From Harmothoe impar (Eukaryota; Annelida; Polychaeta; Phyllodocida; Polynoidae): 64,000 bases of DNA. The position numbers and the translations under genes are program-made. The stretch spans positions 20,724,074 to 20,788,073 of the forward strand of contig OX381706.1 of the NCBI GenBank assembly GCA_947462335.1, written 5' to 3'. Positions 1 to 12,112 of the stretch are shown one piece after another. The notes below the pieces were generated by a model. The model did not search any database, had not been told where the DNA came from, and saw nothing but the letters and a program-made list of their open reading frames with translations. Every line of letters begins with the position of its first letter. Positions within the stretch are counted from its first letter, which is position 1.

Positions 1-363
1 CCTTGGCTGGGTCTATGCAATCTCTATTGTTAATAGCTTGAAACCAGCAAACTGGAACCAGAACTGGAACCAGCAAGTATGGTGGGAAAACTCGAGCCAT
101 GCATTCTGGTTCCTGTTCACTTGTTCCAAGCTGACATCAGTGCTTGCATAAAACCAAACAAAATTCTAATTCAAGGTTATAGTGGTTTTAACAAGTGCCA
201 TTCTGGGGAATTGCCCGTGGTACCAGTGTAAGCCGGATCCTGCAGGTGCCTGTGTCGGTATGGGGCACGTTGAAGGAGACCCTATGTTTACATAATACTA
301 CCGGTGCATGTCCTCTTACATCTCACTGTGTACTGATAGTCTTCACATCTAGGACTCAGCAAC
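1..363. other. Non-coding DNA, probably SH3BP5-like intron
   Basis: I see no coding exon here. The stretch contains short repeats of an AACCAGCAAACTGGAACC type near its start. Because the first recognisable SH3BP5-like exon begins mid-protein downstream, this is probably intronic or upstream DNA of that gene. Confidence 0.4.
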
Positions 364-688
364 TGGCTCAGTCTCATGAGTTTGTAACAGTTGAAAAGTC
401 TTTGACCGGGTGTCGTCCTTGACCGGTGTAGTCTTTGACCGGGTGTCGTCTTTGACTGGGTATCTCGAAAAGATTTTTTTTACCATTTAAAAAAAATATT
501 ATATATATGTATATGATGTAATGTACTTGGTGGGACTTCTTATTATACAATAAATTACCCAATCTCTTTACTATTATAGTACTTTAACCCTACCTGGTCA
601 AAGACTACACCGGTCAAAGACTACACCGGTCAAAGACGACACCCGGTCAAAGACTTTTCAACTGTTACAAACTCATGAGACTGAGCCA
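364..688. mobile_element. Foldback element with long inverted arms
   Basis: The left arm (from 364, beginning TGGCTCAGTCTCATGAG) and the right arm (ending 688) are nearly perfect reverse complements for more than 55 bp. Inside both arms lies a short tandem motif, GTCTTTGACCGG plus GTGTCGTC variants, which runs inverted on the right side. The flanking dinucleotide is AC on both sides (362-363 and 689-690), compatible with a 2-bp target duplication. No coding capacity is seen, so it is a non-autonomous MITE-like element. Confidence 0.75.
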
Positions 689-690
689 AC

Positions 691-1746
691 TACACACAGA
701 GAATAAGTGGGGTCGTATTAGTGTGCTAGTATAGTGGGCCTACTCAGTACTATAGAACTTGCATCACATACCTTAGTGGCACATAGATAATGATGATTTG
801 TTTTAAAGCCCAATGCATAGTGTTGGACAGACGCATAATACCGTTCATAGGCTACACCAAAACCATAATAACATGCCTAAGAACTGGGAGGACTCCAGAC
901 GGATTTGGAGTGACATAACGGTCTTGAGGATGGAAGAAATGAAGACTTAAAACTATTTGTATAGTAGAATTAAGAATTTGTGCCAACATAGGTAACACTG
1001 TATGCATATGACTCTTTTAAAGAGAGCCCTAGTCTCAATCAGACCTAGACGGAACTTACGGGCCCGGTAAAGGCTAAGAGAGCCCCAGTGGAATATGAGG
1101 GTCCCGTTGTATAATGGGACAATATTGTTTGTGACACAGACCAAGGACAAAAAGCATGACACATATTACATAACTTGCTGGTAAATATAGCATTACTGCT
1201 AGGTTAGGACTATAGTAATTTTCTTTTTTTCATTTAAAATGTTGATTTTGCGTCTTCCTCTTAAATGGAGCACAAAAAGCCCTAGCAGTGTCAAAAACCC
1301 ACCCACCCTAACCCTAAGAATATGGATCTTTTTTCCTGGCTTGTGGCGATACCTCTTAATGACCGCTATGTTGGCTGTTTCACATATACTTTTGTAGGGG
1401 GAATACTTAACCCTTTAAATACGGTATGTCGCAGGTTAACATTTGTGTCATGAGGCAGCAACTCACCGGTATTGCATTAGCGCATAGTGCCGAACCTTCA
1501 GGATATTATAATGTTGATATTATAATGTTGTTGCTTTATAATATTTATTGTGATTTCACTAAACATTAATGTACACTAATGATTCGAGAACCATAGTCGG
1601 GAAACTTCTAAAACATACGGCATTGGCCTATTTCTTATATAAATTATCAATGATGATGTAGAGCTAGTTTGATAATGTCATGAATTTATTTGCGTCATAA
1701 ATCCCACCTTGCTTCAACTTATACAATATATATGCATGTGTTTCAG
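691..1746. other. Intron-like stretch without recognised features
   Basis: AT-rich DNA with frequent stops in all frames. I see no gene or clear repeat. It ends at the acceptor of the first recognised SH3BP5-like exon (TTTCAG, 1741-1746). Confidence 0.5.
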
Positions 1747-4700
1747 GAGGCCAAGATGCGCTTTTGTCAAGCGTTGAATGCTGCCAAGCAGAAACTGGAC
1801 AAATTCTACAAATCTCACAGAAAGGCAATAGAGAAGGCGCGACCGTTCTACAAGGGTAAATCGCAATTAGAAAAGGTGAGACACTGGCTAATATGACCAT
1901 GTCAAATTATTGATAGACCAAAACAATTTCAACCCCTCTTGGGGTGTGGGTGTGCAAGTTTGCACCTCAAATTGAACGTTGTCAAGACATCGGTTGCAAG
2001 TGGTTAGGAATGCAAATTATACACCGTTAACTAGATTGTCACCTCAAAGATGGAATAAGATAGTAGTATACATGTCTACCGTCTCATAATAACATGATAA
2101 TGAGGTGGTTCCTCTTAGAGTGTTCGGTGGTAATTCTGAGGTGAGGCTCCAGCTGAGAACACCAACTAGACTATACCTGTGATAAAGGCATTGCCCATTT
2201 ATAGAGAACATCGTTAATATAATCATATTCTGTGCCTCTTGATACAATGTACTCAGTAAAATACTGTCCAAACCCAAAACCAAACATGCATACCACCCAG
2301 TGGTCACAGGGCAGCTCAAGAGGCATTATTAAGCGCTTATTAAGTGGTCGGTGACCATAATTTAGATTTCCTTATGATGCGGCCAATACAACGTAGAATA
2401 TAATACCTATGCGCTTTATAAATAGTGATATGCATCTGTATAACCACCCACAGATTAAGACGGAGTTGGATGTGGCGACAGACCGCTTCCAAACGGCCGT
2501 CATGGAATTTGAGGACGCGCGTGAAAACGAGGCCGTGGCCCAGAAGGCTCTGGAGGCGAACACCGACTGCAACGCCCTCATCGGCTACGGGGGCGCCGCC
2601 TGCGATGCTCTGGACAACTGGAACAAGGCCACCACAAGGGTGAGACCTTTATTACATTATGAAAAAATATTTTATTATATTCAAGGGAAAAAGCGCTTTG
2701 TCTCCGTTGTGCAATGTCCTTTGTCTTCATAATGTGTGAATACTGCCGTGGCGCTTCTATACTCATGTGACACTCATGATGCATGCATGAGTCCGAGTGA
2801 GTTACTCGCAAGGGCTACAGTCATGTAGCATGAGGACCAAGGGGATAATGCATTAAAGCATTATGTGTCCATGCATTAAGAGGGGATCAGTATTTTATTA
2901 GCCATAGTTCCTCTTTTTATTGTGTCTTTCCTGGTCATGTTTCTCATTTGTTCACACACAAGCAGATATTTAGTTCTCCCATATTTCTAACCTACCTACC
3001 CTGCGTTTTACACCATCAACGTACCTAGCAAGCCCATTTCTTACTGCTTACTTGGTATATAGGGTAACAATAGGGTGGGTGGGAGTATTATCGATGAGTG
3101 ACCTCCCTCTTCTTCCTGTATATAACTCTCTCGTCAATCCAATTTCCCTTCTTGCTGAAGCAAAATCCATCTACAAGGCCTTTAACTTATCTTCCATATG
3201 AAAGGCACATTAATTGTACATGGAAGAACGCACATCTTAAGAGAGATTCTGCAATAAATATAGCCAATTCAAAAATAATAAATTAACCTTGAGGATACCG
3301 ATCCCTTTGTAATTTTACATATCCAACTGGTATATGATTATGCTAGGGCCCCCATCACGTTGACGCAATCACATCATGATAAATCTGCACAGGGTCTTGT
3401 CGTTGTATAACCCTCTCTGACCTCATCTGCAGAGTTAGGACTGTTTGATGGGGGGGGGGGGGGGTCAAGTGCTGTGGCGCTCTCTATACCGCGGAGCATA
3501 TATGCAGCTGCACCGGCCTAGTAGCGGCAGTCTCAAACCGGGCAGTGAGGAGGTAACACTGTACAATCCAGTGTTGGAAGTCTTTAGTATACATGATTTG
3601 TATGAGGTGGCATTACTGGGCTGTAGGAGGGCCATGGTCACATAGCCTACCCTCAGTACATTTGCATTGCATTGAGAGAGCATGAATGAAACCCTCATAT
3701 TGAGATAACGACAGAAGCTTTATAATGCTACATTGAAATATAACTTGGAAAAGGGTAAATCTTCCATGAAAAAACACAACAGAATTTGTGTGTAGTTATC
3801 ACTCTAGTCACCCCATGCAGCTGGCGTTGCGGCACTTGATCCTCCCCCCCCCCCCTTGACTGATTGCTAATTCTGATGACTCAATCCAATCATGCCATTC
3901 CCTTCACTACCATGGGGGACCATTGTAACACGCCTCGATCTAGGCTATAAGCACGTCATCAACATGAACCAGAATGACGCTCACCCTTTAAATATAATTG
4001 CTGCCTGTTATATGATTTCGATATTATATAGAATTTTGCATATACGTCTGGGTTATTAGTTTGATACATTACGGAGTACAAAATGGAATAAATCTGGCAT
4101 GTTACTTACAGTGCTCAATTCTATGGGAAGGTTCCTCTACTGCTATCTCCATTTCTCTATACATAATCGTGCCCCTTCTACTACTACTATAACAAATAAA
4201 GCTGGGGCTATACTACCCGATTTTCTGGTCCATTCTCATGAAGGTAAATCTGTCAGATCTTGGTAACATAGGCGATCAGATGTTAGGGTTTGTTTATATT
4301 TACAATTAGGCCCTACTTACCAATGTGCACAATTTGTGAGAATATGCATTTACATATGTATGCACATTCACACTTTTAACAGCTGAGCCGCGATTTGGAT
4401 TGAAAAGAAAATCAAAAAAAATCTTACAAAACTTACAAATTGCTCCGATCTGACGGGAAAATCGGGTAGTGGAGCCCCAGCTTTACTGAAATCCCCTCTT
4501 GTCGATGTACACACTAACTCACCGTGTTCTGCTCATTGCAGGTGCTAAGAGTGAGTAAGGAAAAGGCGGAGGCCGAGGTCCACTACTCCACCACTAAAGA
4601 CTCACTGCGTGAACAGCAGCTGGAGTTGGAGCAATTAGAAAAGGAGGTCAAGAAGCCCATACTGGAGGCTGCGTGAGTAAAGGGGATTAGCATAATCTGT

Positions 4701-6564
4701 ATCTGTCAATCATATACTAGCCTATAGTTCTGGCTGTCAGTCGAACAGAAACACAGCATTTAAATCTCCAAAGACTGGACAGCTCTCATTAGTCGATGGC
4801 ATGCATTGGTCACTTCGAATGTAACCGAAATGTGCTGAAACTTATTACAACTTATCATGTCCATGATGCCTACAGGTACTTGATTGCTTCACATTATGAA
4901 AAATAGTTTGAAAAATTGAAAGAGAATAATCATTGTGAATGTATTTGTATGTGTCGATCGATAAATATAATGTCGCCTTTTCATTTACAGACCGTACTAT
5001 GCTATGCGAGATTCATTAGAGGAGCAATTGTTTGTGAGTAAACGTTTGATAGATAAAATACTTACTAGTGCATATTGCTGTTTTGATGTTATATTACTAG
5101 AATGGCTTTTGTCATGTAGTTCAACCTCTATAAAGATCTTCCTTTCTTAAATATCCATATAATAATCATGTGCAACCCTACAGTAAATGGCACAGGTAGA
5201 CCACTGACTGTTAGAAGTAAATGTAACTGAGCAGTAGAATCTAGTGCACTTTTACAGTAGGTAATACAGCATTAGTAGACGTGTAGTAGAATCTACTATT
5301 GGTTTACAGAATAGTTTAGGGTTCACCATTTACCGTGCAATATAGAAATACACATGTATGCAACCTATTCTGTATATGATGGGCATTGGTGCATTTCTCA
5401 ATTATTCAGGACTCGTGGGTAATATAATATCACGATCAGCTAATCAATTTTAATCATGGTAAACTACATAATGTTATATAGTGCCTACATCAACATACAT
5501 TATTGTATATCCATCCTCAAGATTACATATGAAGTTTGTTTCTTTGCTCTCTTTGAATGATATATATTTTTATTCTATCACTATTAATTATTTTAGAATA
5601 ACACCAAGTGAATAAATTTGTTTTCCTTTTATGAAGGTACAATTACAAGAGGTCAAAGATTCTGGCTGTCGAGTGGCTGCTGCCAAGGAGGCATACAAAG
5701 AGGCCTTTGCGAGGCTGGACTTGGTAGCCACAGAGATTGAGCAGCGGAAGTCAATTACGGACCTGCGTAATGGTAATGGAGATGGGGGGAAAGACTTGTC
5801 GAAGTTTGAAGAAATAGATGATATAGGTAAGAGTTATACTCATACATTTATTCTTTGCTCTATGAGCGAACGGTGATCGTTCATGTAATTCAATTGCATC
5901 TTTATAAAGTCTTACAGTTGAGCATTTATGGATGGGGTTCGGTACTCTAGGGAACATCACATTCTGGAAACCACCAGAGAAGCCATATACTCGTTGTTGC
6001 CCTTTTGTATGACCTCTTATCATTTGTCTATTAGTTATGAGTAACACAGAATAAAAGAAAGTCAGAGATTTGTGAACAACAAATTCATTGCTTGTGCAGT
6101 TCTTGATAAAGCTAATAAAGAGAAAATGACCCAACATCCCTATCTGACATGTCAAACATACATATCAAAAGGGATGATGGGTGGGTAAATTCTTCAGTCT
6201 CTCTGTGTGATTTCTGTAGAAATATGGCTTGGTGACGTAATGACCCTGTGACCTGTAGTTAACTGATGCACCAGAGCCCTCAGTAAAGTATGTATAATGA
6301 GACATGACATGATTCCCTCCTACAGAATCAGCCCTGGAGGCGCGTGTCGAGAACATGAGCCTGAGTTCGGACAGCCTCGACATGATAGACCGTGACGACC
6401 ACACAGGGACCGACCTGGACAGCTCGGCCGGCGCTTGGGCCATTCGCCGCGCGCGCAGCACCAGTCTCGTCGAACTCACGGGTCACGTGACCGAGGGCGA
6501 GAAGCCGGACGAGAGGACAATGTCAGCGCGTCTGAGTGAGGCTGCGCTTCACATGGAGCTGTGA
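1747..6564 (+). CDS. SH3BP5: SH3BP5-like protein (Rab11 GEF), 3' six exons
   Basis: Exons 1747-1878, 2454-2639, 4542-4672, 4991-5033, 5637-5826 and 6326-6564 join in frame (921 bp, 306 codons plus TGA), each with AG acceptor and GT donor (mostly GTGAG or GTAAG). The product is a long charged coiled coil. EKARPFYKGK in the first exon matches the EKARPYYE segment of SH3BP5, and PYYAMRDSLEEQL matches its later SRPYFE segment; AYKEAFARLDLVATEIEQRK matches the end of the SH3BP5 helical domain. The last exon encodes an acidic and Ser-rich tail (MSLSSDSLDMIDRDD). In animals SH3BP5 and SH3BP5L (REI-1 in worm) activate Rab11 on recycling endosomes through this coiled coil; human SH3BP5 also binds BTK. 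The N-terminal helix and start codon lie before the window. The middle exon is quite diverged from vertebrate proteins. The symbol denotes family; SH3BP5 versus SH3BP5L cannot be separated here. Confidence 0.85.
2690..2890. mobile_element. Remnant of TTAA/CCCTTT hairpin MITE
   Basis: It contains the hairpin core of the window's commonest repeat: CATGATGCATGCATGAG, a GAGTTACTCGC centre, then GGGCTACAGTCATG and a GCATTAAAGC end. The termini are degraded. It lies in an SH3BP5-like intron. Confidence 0.5.
2891..4196. other. Intron DNA with G and C homopolymer runs
   Basis: Part of the 1.9-kb intron between SH3BP5-like exons 2 and 3. Apart from a G run near 3450-3463 and a C run near 3843-3854, I see no exon or clear repeat. 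Confidence 0.4.
4197..4485. mobile_element. MITE with 28-bp inverted ends in SH3BP5-like intron
   Basis: The left end TAAAGCTGGGGCT followed by ACTACCCGATTTTC (4197-4226) is repeated inverted at the right end (about 4455-4485). The interior has no open frame. The element is 289 bp and sits about 56 bp before exon 3 of the SH3BP5-like gene. Confidence 0.7.
5183..5345. repeat. ACAGTAGAATCTACT-type interspersed repeat, copy 1
   Basis: It begins with a CTACAGTAAATGGCAC motif and ends with CACCATTTACCGTG, and contains several imperfect CAGTAGAATCTA motifs. A related segment in the opposite orientation lies at about 31484-31650. No coding capacity is seen. Confidence 0.5.
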
Positions 6565-7489
6565 CCGCGGCCAGCCCCCGTTAAGGTAGCCGAGAACGGG
6601 GAGGGGGCCGCGGCACTGCTCACTGTCCCTCCAGCAGGGGGCTACTTGTGGGCTGGAGCTGTACAGGGATATAGATGACTGTTTATAAGTACCAGAGCTG
6701 CTTTTAATACAATACTTACATCATACTAGCAACAAGCATTGCTCATTTGAGTTGTTGTTGGAGTGGGAGCTGGTGTTCTAAGTTTAAGGGCTTCAATGTT
6801 CCCTTGGTCATGATATATGGATGCAGCCCTGGCGAGTCCTCTTATCAGGGCTGCAATCAACCATCATGACGACCCAGGGCATACTGCAATAATGCACACT
6901 GTGGTATATCATGGCAAACATTCCTCATTGAAGTTGTTGGGATTAGAGCTAATGTTTGTGGGGACAGGTTTCAAAAATAGGTTCACCTACGTATAATCTA
7001 TTTCCAATCTATGAACATCCCTGATTACATAGCCCCTCATAGATTAGCTCTCATTCCATCGTTAATTATACCCAGCTAATATACTAGCATTAGTAGATGG
7101 CAATCCTATACAAGTGTGTGAAAACCTACTCAGTCATCCTACATTGGCCCTACCGAAACTGCTTTTTCGTCTCTCCTGGAGTTCAGCCTGGAGAGAAACA
7201 TTTCGGAATACAATGCATTGATAGTATACATTATGGCAGTGGATAAAGTGAAGTAAGGGCCAATGGCCAAATGGGTGTTTTTGTAGATTTATATTTGTGA
7301 TAGTTAAAGGTTTTGCCAGTAGTCCATTTGTACATTGAGAATATGGACAGTTATGTTTCATTCATTTGCTAAAACATAAAGGAATGTGCATAAACATGAT
7401 AGAATATAGCATTTGGATAACAGCTTCATACAAAAAAGCATATAAATAATTGAATCCTTATTACTATTAGATTGAAAAAAGACTGAGCA
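6565..7489. other. 3' flank of SH3BP5-like gene with MITE remnant
   Basis: The first ~90 nt after the stop are GC-rich and probably 3' UTR. I did not find a canonical AATAAA in the first 250 nt. A degraded copy of the GATGCA hairpin repeat, with GCAGCCCTGGCGAG and a CAGGGCTGCA partner, lies at about 6800-6905. Nothing else is recognised. Confidence 0.45.
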
Positions 7490-7830
7490 ATATTGCAGTT
7501 ATTCATTCCACTGAGCCATGTAATTGACACTTTTATTTTGATTATGGTGCTTCTGTCATTTTTGCTGTTTACTCTGCAGTATGTTTTGAGGCATAAATCA
7601 TTTTGTGGGAAATTGGAAAGACCATTTTATGAGTTATCCACATGTGTGGATAGTTTTACTATATTTTAAGAGATGGTTTCATGTCCGTGCTTCAGGAAAG
7701 CATACAAAATAGAAATATATCTACCTGCAGGCAGACTTTGCTTTGTAATACCCAAGCTTCCCACCAGAGGGCAACATTGATATACAGTCCTCACCGAGAT
7801 TCTAATACTGGTTTGGTCCCTATAGACGCA
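7490..7830. repeat. Dispersed repeat, copy A
   Basis: Two blocks, about 7493-7610 (TTCATTCCACTGAGCC onward) and about 7735-7830 (CCCAAGCTTCCCACCAGAGG onward), are both found again in the same order at 9055-9790 with wider spacing. This marks a dispersed repeat family rather than a gene. Confidence 0.6.
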
Positions 7831-9054
7831 TTTCTTATCCCTATCTTGGCATCATCTCCCTCACCCTGTCCCATGCGTTTAAAATAATCTATCATGTCCA
7901 CAATGCCGAAAATTAACATTTGCACATTGCTAAAAGCAACTTGGAAAATTGAAAGAGAACACATAACTCTATTTGTTTATTTCTCACAACTGCCACTTCA
8001 CAGCCTATAACCTATTGGGAATCAAACAGTAAAACATGCAGTAGATCTAACCTGCAAAGTGACTATTCTCTATAGCTGTACTTGTATTTTACATAGTCCT
8101 TCTTATATATTCTTATATTTCAATATTTGATACCTCTCCACTGATTCTACTGATAGATCAATATCTACCATCCGTCCTCAGTCCATACTATTGGCTATAC
8201 CTTGCAGTCATTGCCATAGGTGCCTACGTGATTATTTATCTTCCACTAATATGTTAGTGTTGGTATTGTCTTTTACATTCCTTTGAGTAACCGATATATA
8301 ATTATAGATACTGTTTATCTGATCGGCAGAATACAATAACAATTTATTCTAGTATTACATGCCACTTGAAGTCCAGATATGACTGGGGTTCTATATATTT
8401 GGGAAAGGCATTATGGTAAGATATTATGTCGAACTGCTTCCTATATTAGCGAAATAGCTTGATCTAGTCAGAATTGTATGCCAGTTGACAGAATGTGAAA
8501 AATAACCTAAGCGATAATTCAAAAGTTAGGTAGTTGAACCAGTACCGCAACTACAACGCTAGATGAGTTGCTCCCCTACACTGGTTTCTGCGTTATACAT
8601 TTGAACCAGACTGTATGAATCAGAAATAGTGTGAGAGACAGATATAATCTATGTTATCTGGAAGCTGTATATATTTATTGGGGACATTAATGTAGAGTAC
8701 TAGTCAGGGGCTCTCTTATGTGACTGTGTTGTACACACAAAAGTATTTATTACTATGAAAGAACTAGTAGATGTAGCACCTAAATAAGGTGCCATTGGCG
8801 GATTATATAAAAAATCAGAGCTAGTAAATGTTTCTTTTCAACTGGATTTTTCTGCAAATAAACTGTGATAATTCCAGTACTATTTTGTTGACTGTTGTTT
8901 ATTAAATTACAAGCCGGCTGCATGTCTATCTATGACATCTGAGATGCAACACATGATTGAATCTAGCATAGCATTGCGAAAACAATTTTAGAAAATAAGC
9001 CATATTTATTATTGATTCATCGTTGAATTCTAATAGCATGGCAATAATTAATTA
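7831..9054. other. No recognised feature
   Basis: AT-rich intergenic DNA between the two repeat copies. No open frame with recognisable protein and no clear inverted repeat was seen. Confidence 0.4.
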
Positions 9055-9790
9055 TAGTTGTTCATTCCACTAAGCAAGTTGACACTTTTCGTTTATGCCG
9101 GTGCTCTTGTCATTTTTTATGTTCACTCCCCAGATAATTTTGAGACATGGACAATAATTATTTGTGGTATTGTAGCTTATCTAGCTATAGGTATAACCAA
9201 GAGACAAGACCTACAAGGACGGATTTAATAGACTGCGACTTTAAATTGTATTTGTAGGAATTGCTTACAACCAGCTCGGTACCCAGGGGATACTAATATA
9301 TAGATACCGTAGATGATATTAGGTGACAGCTTATAATCACCACACTCAGAACCTGAGCTCTAGATGAGTATGCCGTGGCATCGTCTAAGCTAGACTGATT
9401 TGTTAAGCAAACCAACCCTTCTTCCATATATATATGGAGAGGGGCACGCTAGAGACATCTAGTGGTTGGTAGTCACATACCTGGATATAACCATATGTAT
9501 AACACATGAACCCGTCGTTGGTGAATTAACGTTGGTAACATATACCTGGTCCTATACTAAACATTCATACACATAGTGAACAATGTAGACTGATTACATA
9601 TAGCGTTGAATAAACTTGTTGTAAACAGTACCTGTTTTACGGTGAAGATTATTGACCAAATTTATATGGCAGAGGATAAATAGCCATACAGAAACAATGT
9701 CCTTGGTTTGTAATTCCCAAGCTTCCCTCCAGAGGGCTACAGTGATATACAGTCTGCAACAAGGTTTTTGACTCTGGGTTTGGCCTATAT
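9055..9790. repeat. Dispersed repeat, copy B
   Basis: It holds TTCATTCCACTAAGC near 9059 and CCCAAGCTTCCCTCCAGAGG near 9717, matching copy A at 7490-7830. The blocks are about 570 bp apart instead of about 160 bp, so one copy has gained or lost internal DNA. Confidence 0.6.
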
Positions 9791-10289
9791 ATGTCTATTA
9801 TGTAGAACACCTCCTGGGGCATATCAATTATAAACATACATGAGAAGAAACTGCCTTTCATTTTCACCCATTCCCATGTCTCTAAGGATAATTGCTAAAA
9901 TACTTTAGTGTATTCTACCCAATCAGGAGAGGGAATAATTCTCACCTCCTCCTACACATATTTAAAACGCAATAGTTCAGCAACTACTAGTTAGATTGCC
10001 TTGATTTCTGAATTATTTTAAAGCTAATCGGATTGTAGATCCAGCAGAGCATTGTTGGAGGATAAATCAGGTTTAGGCAGAATTGGAGGTCAGGTTACGA
10101 GAAATTGAAGGCCAGGGAGCGATGGCCCAGGTGAGATGCTAGTGGATTTGAAGAGGGACATATAATATAACTATCTCTCTATGCATCTTGTAGATTTTGG
10201 AGGTTTTTAATTCTATTCAAATTTTAAAAATCTCACATGACGTTTGTTTTTTTGAACATACCCTACAAACCTATCGGTGGTTTAATAAG
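9791..10289. other. 3' flank of DEG/ENaC gene, nothing recognised
   Basis: AT-rich sequence without a recognisable gene or repeat. Its right end abuts the likely polyadenylation signal of the minus-strand channel gene. Confidence 0.35.
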
Positions 10290-10295
10290 TTTATT
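10290..10295 (-). promoter_or_regulatory. Likely polyadenylation signal of DEG/ENaC gene
   Basis: The minus strand reads AATAAA here, about 54 nt beyond the TAG stop (10351-10349). Position and sequence fit an mRNA 3'-end signal; there is no transcript evidence. Confidence 0.45.
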
Positions 10296-10348
10296 ATATT
10301 CATAGTTGGAAATGAATAGTCAAATGTGTGGTGTCAAATAAGCATTTT

Positions 10349-12112
10349 CTATCCTGTAGTTACTTTATCTATCCTCTTCCTTTTACAAGAGGACATCAGC
10401 ACATCCAGTAGTAGTTGTACTATCTCCATCATACTAAGAACAGACATGCCGACCCACAGCCCCATTAGCCCCCCTATATTTGCCACCATGTTAATGAGGG
10501 GATAGTCCTCCAGCTCTGTGGTCTTCTGTACAGCAGCGTCTGACAGGTACACATTCAGCTTCACAAAGTCCTGCATGGCCTTGTACCGGTTAGAAGTAGT
10601 GAAGTGGTCTGTGAACAGCTGCTTCTTGGTGTCAGAGTAGTTTTGCGTGTAGATTAGATGTTTCATCTTAGGGCCCAGTTCTCTATGCCATATGTTATCA
10701 GTCTCCATCTGAGAGGGCCAGGCACCCAGACTGAACCCTATGTTGTAGGTGTCCTCTCTGCAGGCTGGGAAGCACCCACAGTATGTCATGGTGTCAATTT
10801 CTGCCAGAATCCTTGTCTTGACCCTCTTTAAGCATTCCATGTTTCTTGTAAGGTCTTCAAATGGTTTGACACACTTCAGCGGGGGTTTGTCACCCTGGCA
10901 ATTGTCTGGGATTGGTGGTAGGTTGTAACAGCTGCTGTGTTTGAGTGACCGTATGTTTACAGGTAGGGTGGATCTGCTGCAGTTACAGTCTACTATAGTG
11001 TGGTTCTGTATACACCTTTGTAGGCACACAGCCAGGCGGTAATTAGGGCTTTTTGTGTAGGGATCATATTTTGTACAGTCTATCGGCATCCTCTTGTACC
11101 TGTTCACCTTGATTCCCAGAGAACCTATGTACCCTGGTGGGATGGTGAAGCCCTCTGACATTGGTAGGGGAGGGGTGGCCAATGGGTGGACAACCACACG
11201 TAGACCCTCAGACCCTTTCAATGGGTGGCCATCTTCTGACACACCTGGGATCTGAACCGTGTTATAATTCTCGGTGATTTCTGGTGGTAACATACCGGAC
11301 CCTACCAGGGATATCACAGACAGTCCATTTTCAATTCCCTCTTCTGCTGGCTCACCGTCTGATGGGGACAGTGTAACACATTTCCCGAAATAAATGTCAT
11401 CTAGTTGTAATCTATATAAATCCCCAGATGGGCACCGCCTATCTCCAAAGTGACAAACTGTAACCAGTTCTTCAACAGGTGGTGCTAAGGTGTTCATTTC
11501 ACTGTATGTCAGAGCCAGAGATGACCAAATTGTTGTCCTTGAAAATGCTTGGTCGATTGCCCTAGTATAGTTAGTTTGATAGTACTCTATGGTCTTCTTA
11601 TATTCACTGTGCGTTCTCATCAATTCAATTTCCAATTTAGGCCTGGCTCTTGACACATTCTTCATTTCTATAGTCTGAGCTATATCACCATTATTAAGAT
11701 GGTATTGTGAAAAGAGGCTGTAGAGGATATCAACATCAATGTGTCTGTGGTTACAGATTGTCACATCAGGAAAGAGAATAGGATCATATTTGACGGCAAG
11801 AAGAGTTTTCTTATTATGCTGATTGTATAAGTCAACCTGCTCATATATCTGATAGATTAGAAGACCTGAACAAGCAAGGGTGGCCAGGATCCATATAACT
11901 CTGAAAGGTGTATACCGAGCTTCTGTTATCTTACTGAGGCCATGTATGGAGGCAGAGGTAGAGAAGGTCTGCAGGATGTCTGCTATGTCTGATCTATCTG
12001 CTTTACTCACAGGCACTTGATCCTGTCCTGACTGGATAACTCTGTCTCCCATTTTAAGCATTCTTTTCTGAAATATGATAAATGCAGCTAGAGAAATCTG
12101 GCTTTGAACCAT
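10349..12112 (-). CDS. DEG/ENaC (ASIC-like) sodium channel subunit
   Basis: An uninterrupted frame of up to 587 codons encodes a whole channel subunit: short cytoplasmic N-terminus, TM1, large Cys-rich ectodomain, TM2, short basic tail. Diagnostic features are the gating His-Gly at residues 57-58 (SASIHGLSKI), TM1 at about 69-90, the post-TM1 motif FPDVTICN at 114-121, a run of ectodomain Cys pairs ending CGCFPACREDTY, the SLGAWPS motif, and TM2 from about 545 with NIGGLMGLWVGMS. The G-x-S selectivity filter is present as GMS (555-557). Subunits trimerise in the plasma membrane and pass Na+; gating could be by acid, peptide or other ligand, which sequence does not settle. A TTTCAG acceptor-like site lies just before MLKMGD (ATGs at 12061 and 12052), so translation may start there rather than at 12112, with a 5' UTR intron upstream. 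No intron breaks the coding region. Confidence 0.9.
   Translation of the reverse strand: MVQSQISLAAFIIFQKRMLKMGDRVIQSGQDQVPVSKADRSDIADILQTFSTSASIHGLSKITEARYTPFRVIWILATLACSGLLIYQIYEQVDLYNQHNKKTLLAVKYDPILFPDVTICNHRHIDVDILYSLFSQYHLNNGDIAQTIEMKNVSRARPKLEIELMRTHSEYKKTIEYYQTNYTRAIDQAFSRTTIWSSLALTYSEMNTLAPPVEELVTVCHFGDRRCPSGDLYRLQLDDIYFGKCVTLSPSDGEPAEEGIENGLSVISLVGSGMLPPEITENYNTVQIPGVSEDGHPLKGSEGLRVVVHPLATPPLPMSEGFTIPPGYIGSLGIKVNRYKRMPIDCTKYDPYTKSPNYRLAVCLQRCIQNHTIVDCNCSRSTLPVNIRSLKHSSCYNLPPIPDNCQGDKPPLKCVKPFEDLTRNMECLKRVKTRILAEIDTMTYCGCFPACREDTYNIGFSLGAWPSQMETDNIWHRELGPKMKHLIYTQNYSDTKKQLFTDHFTTSNRYKAMQDFVKLNVYLSDAAVQKTTELEDYPLINMVANIGGLMGLWVGMSVLSMMEIVQLLLDVLMSSCKRKRIDKVTTG

Noticed and set aside
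5751..6155. 134-codon minus-strand frame
   Set aside because: It overlaps a well-supported SH3BP5-like exon on the opposite strand and the following intron.
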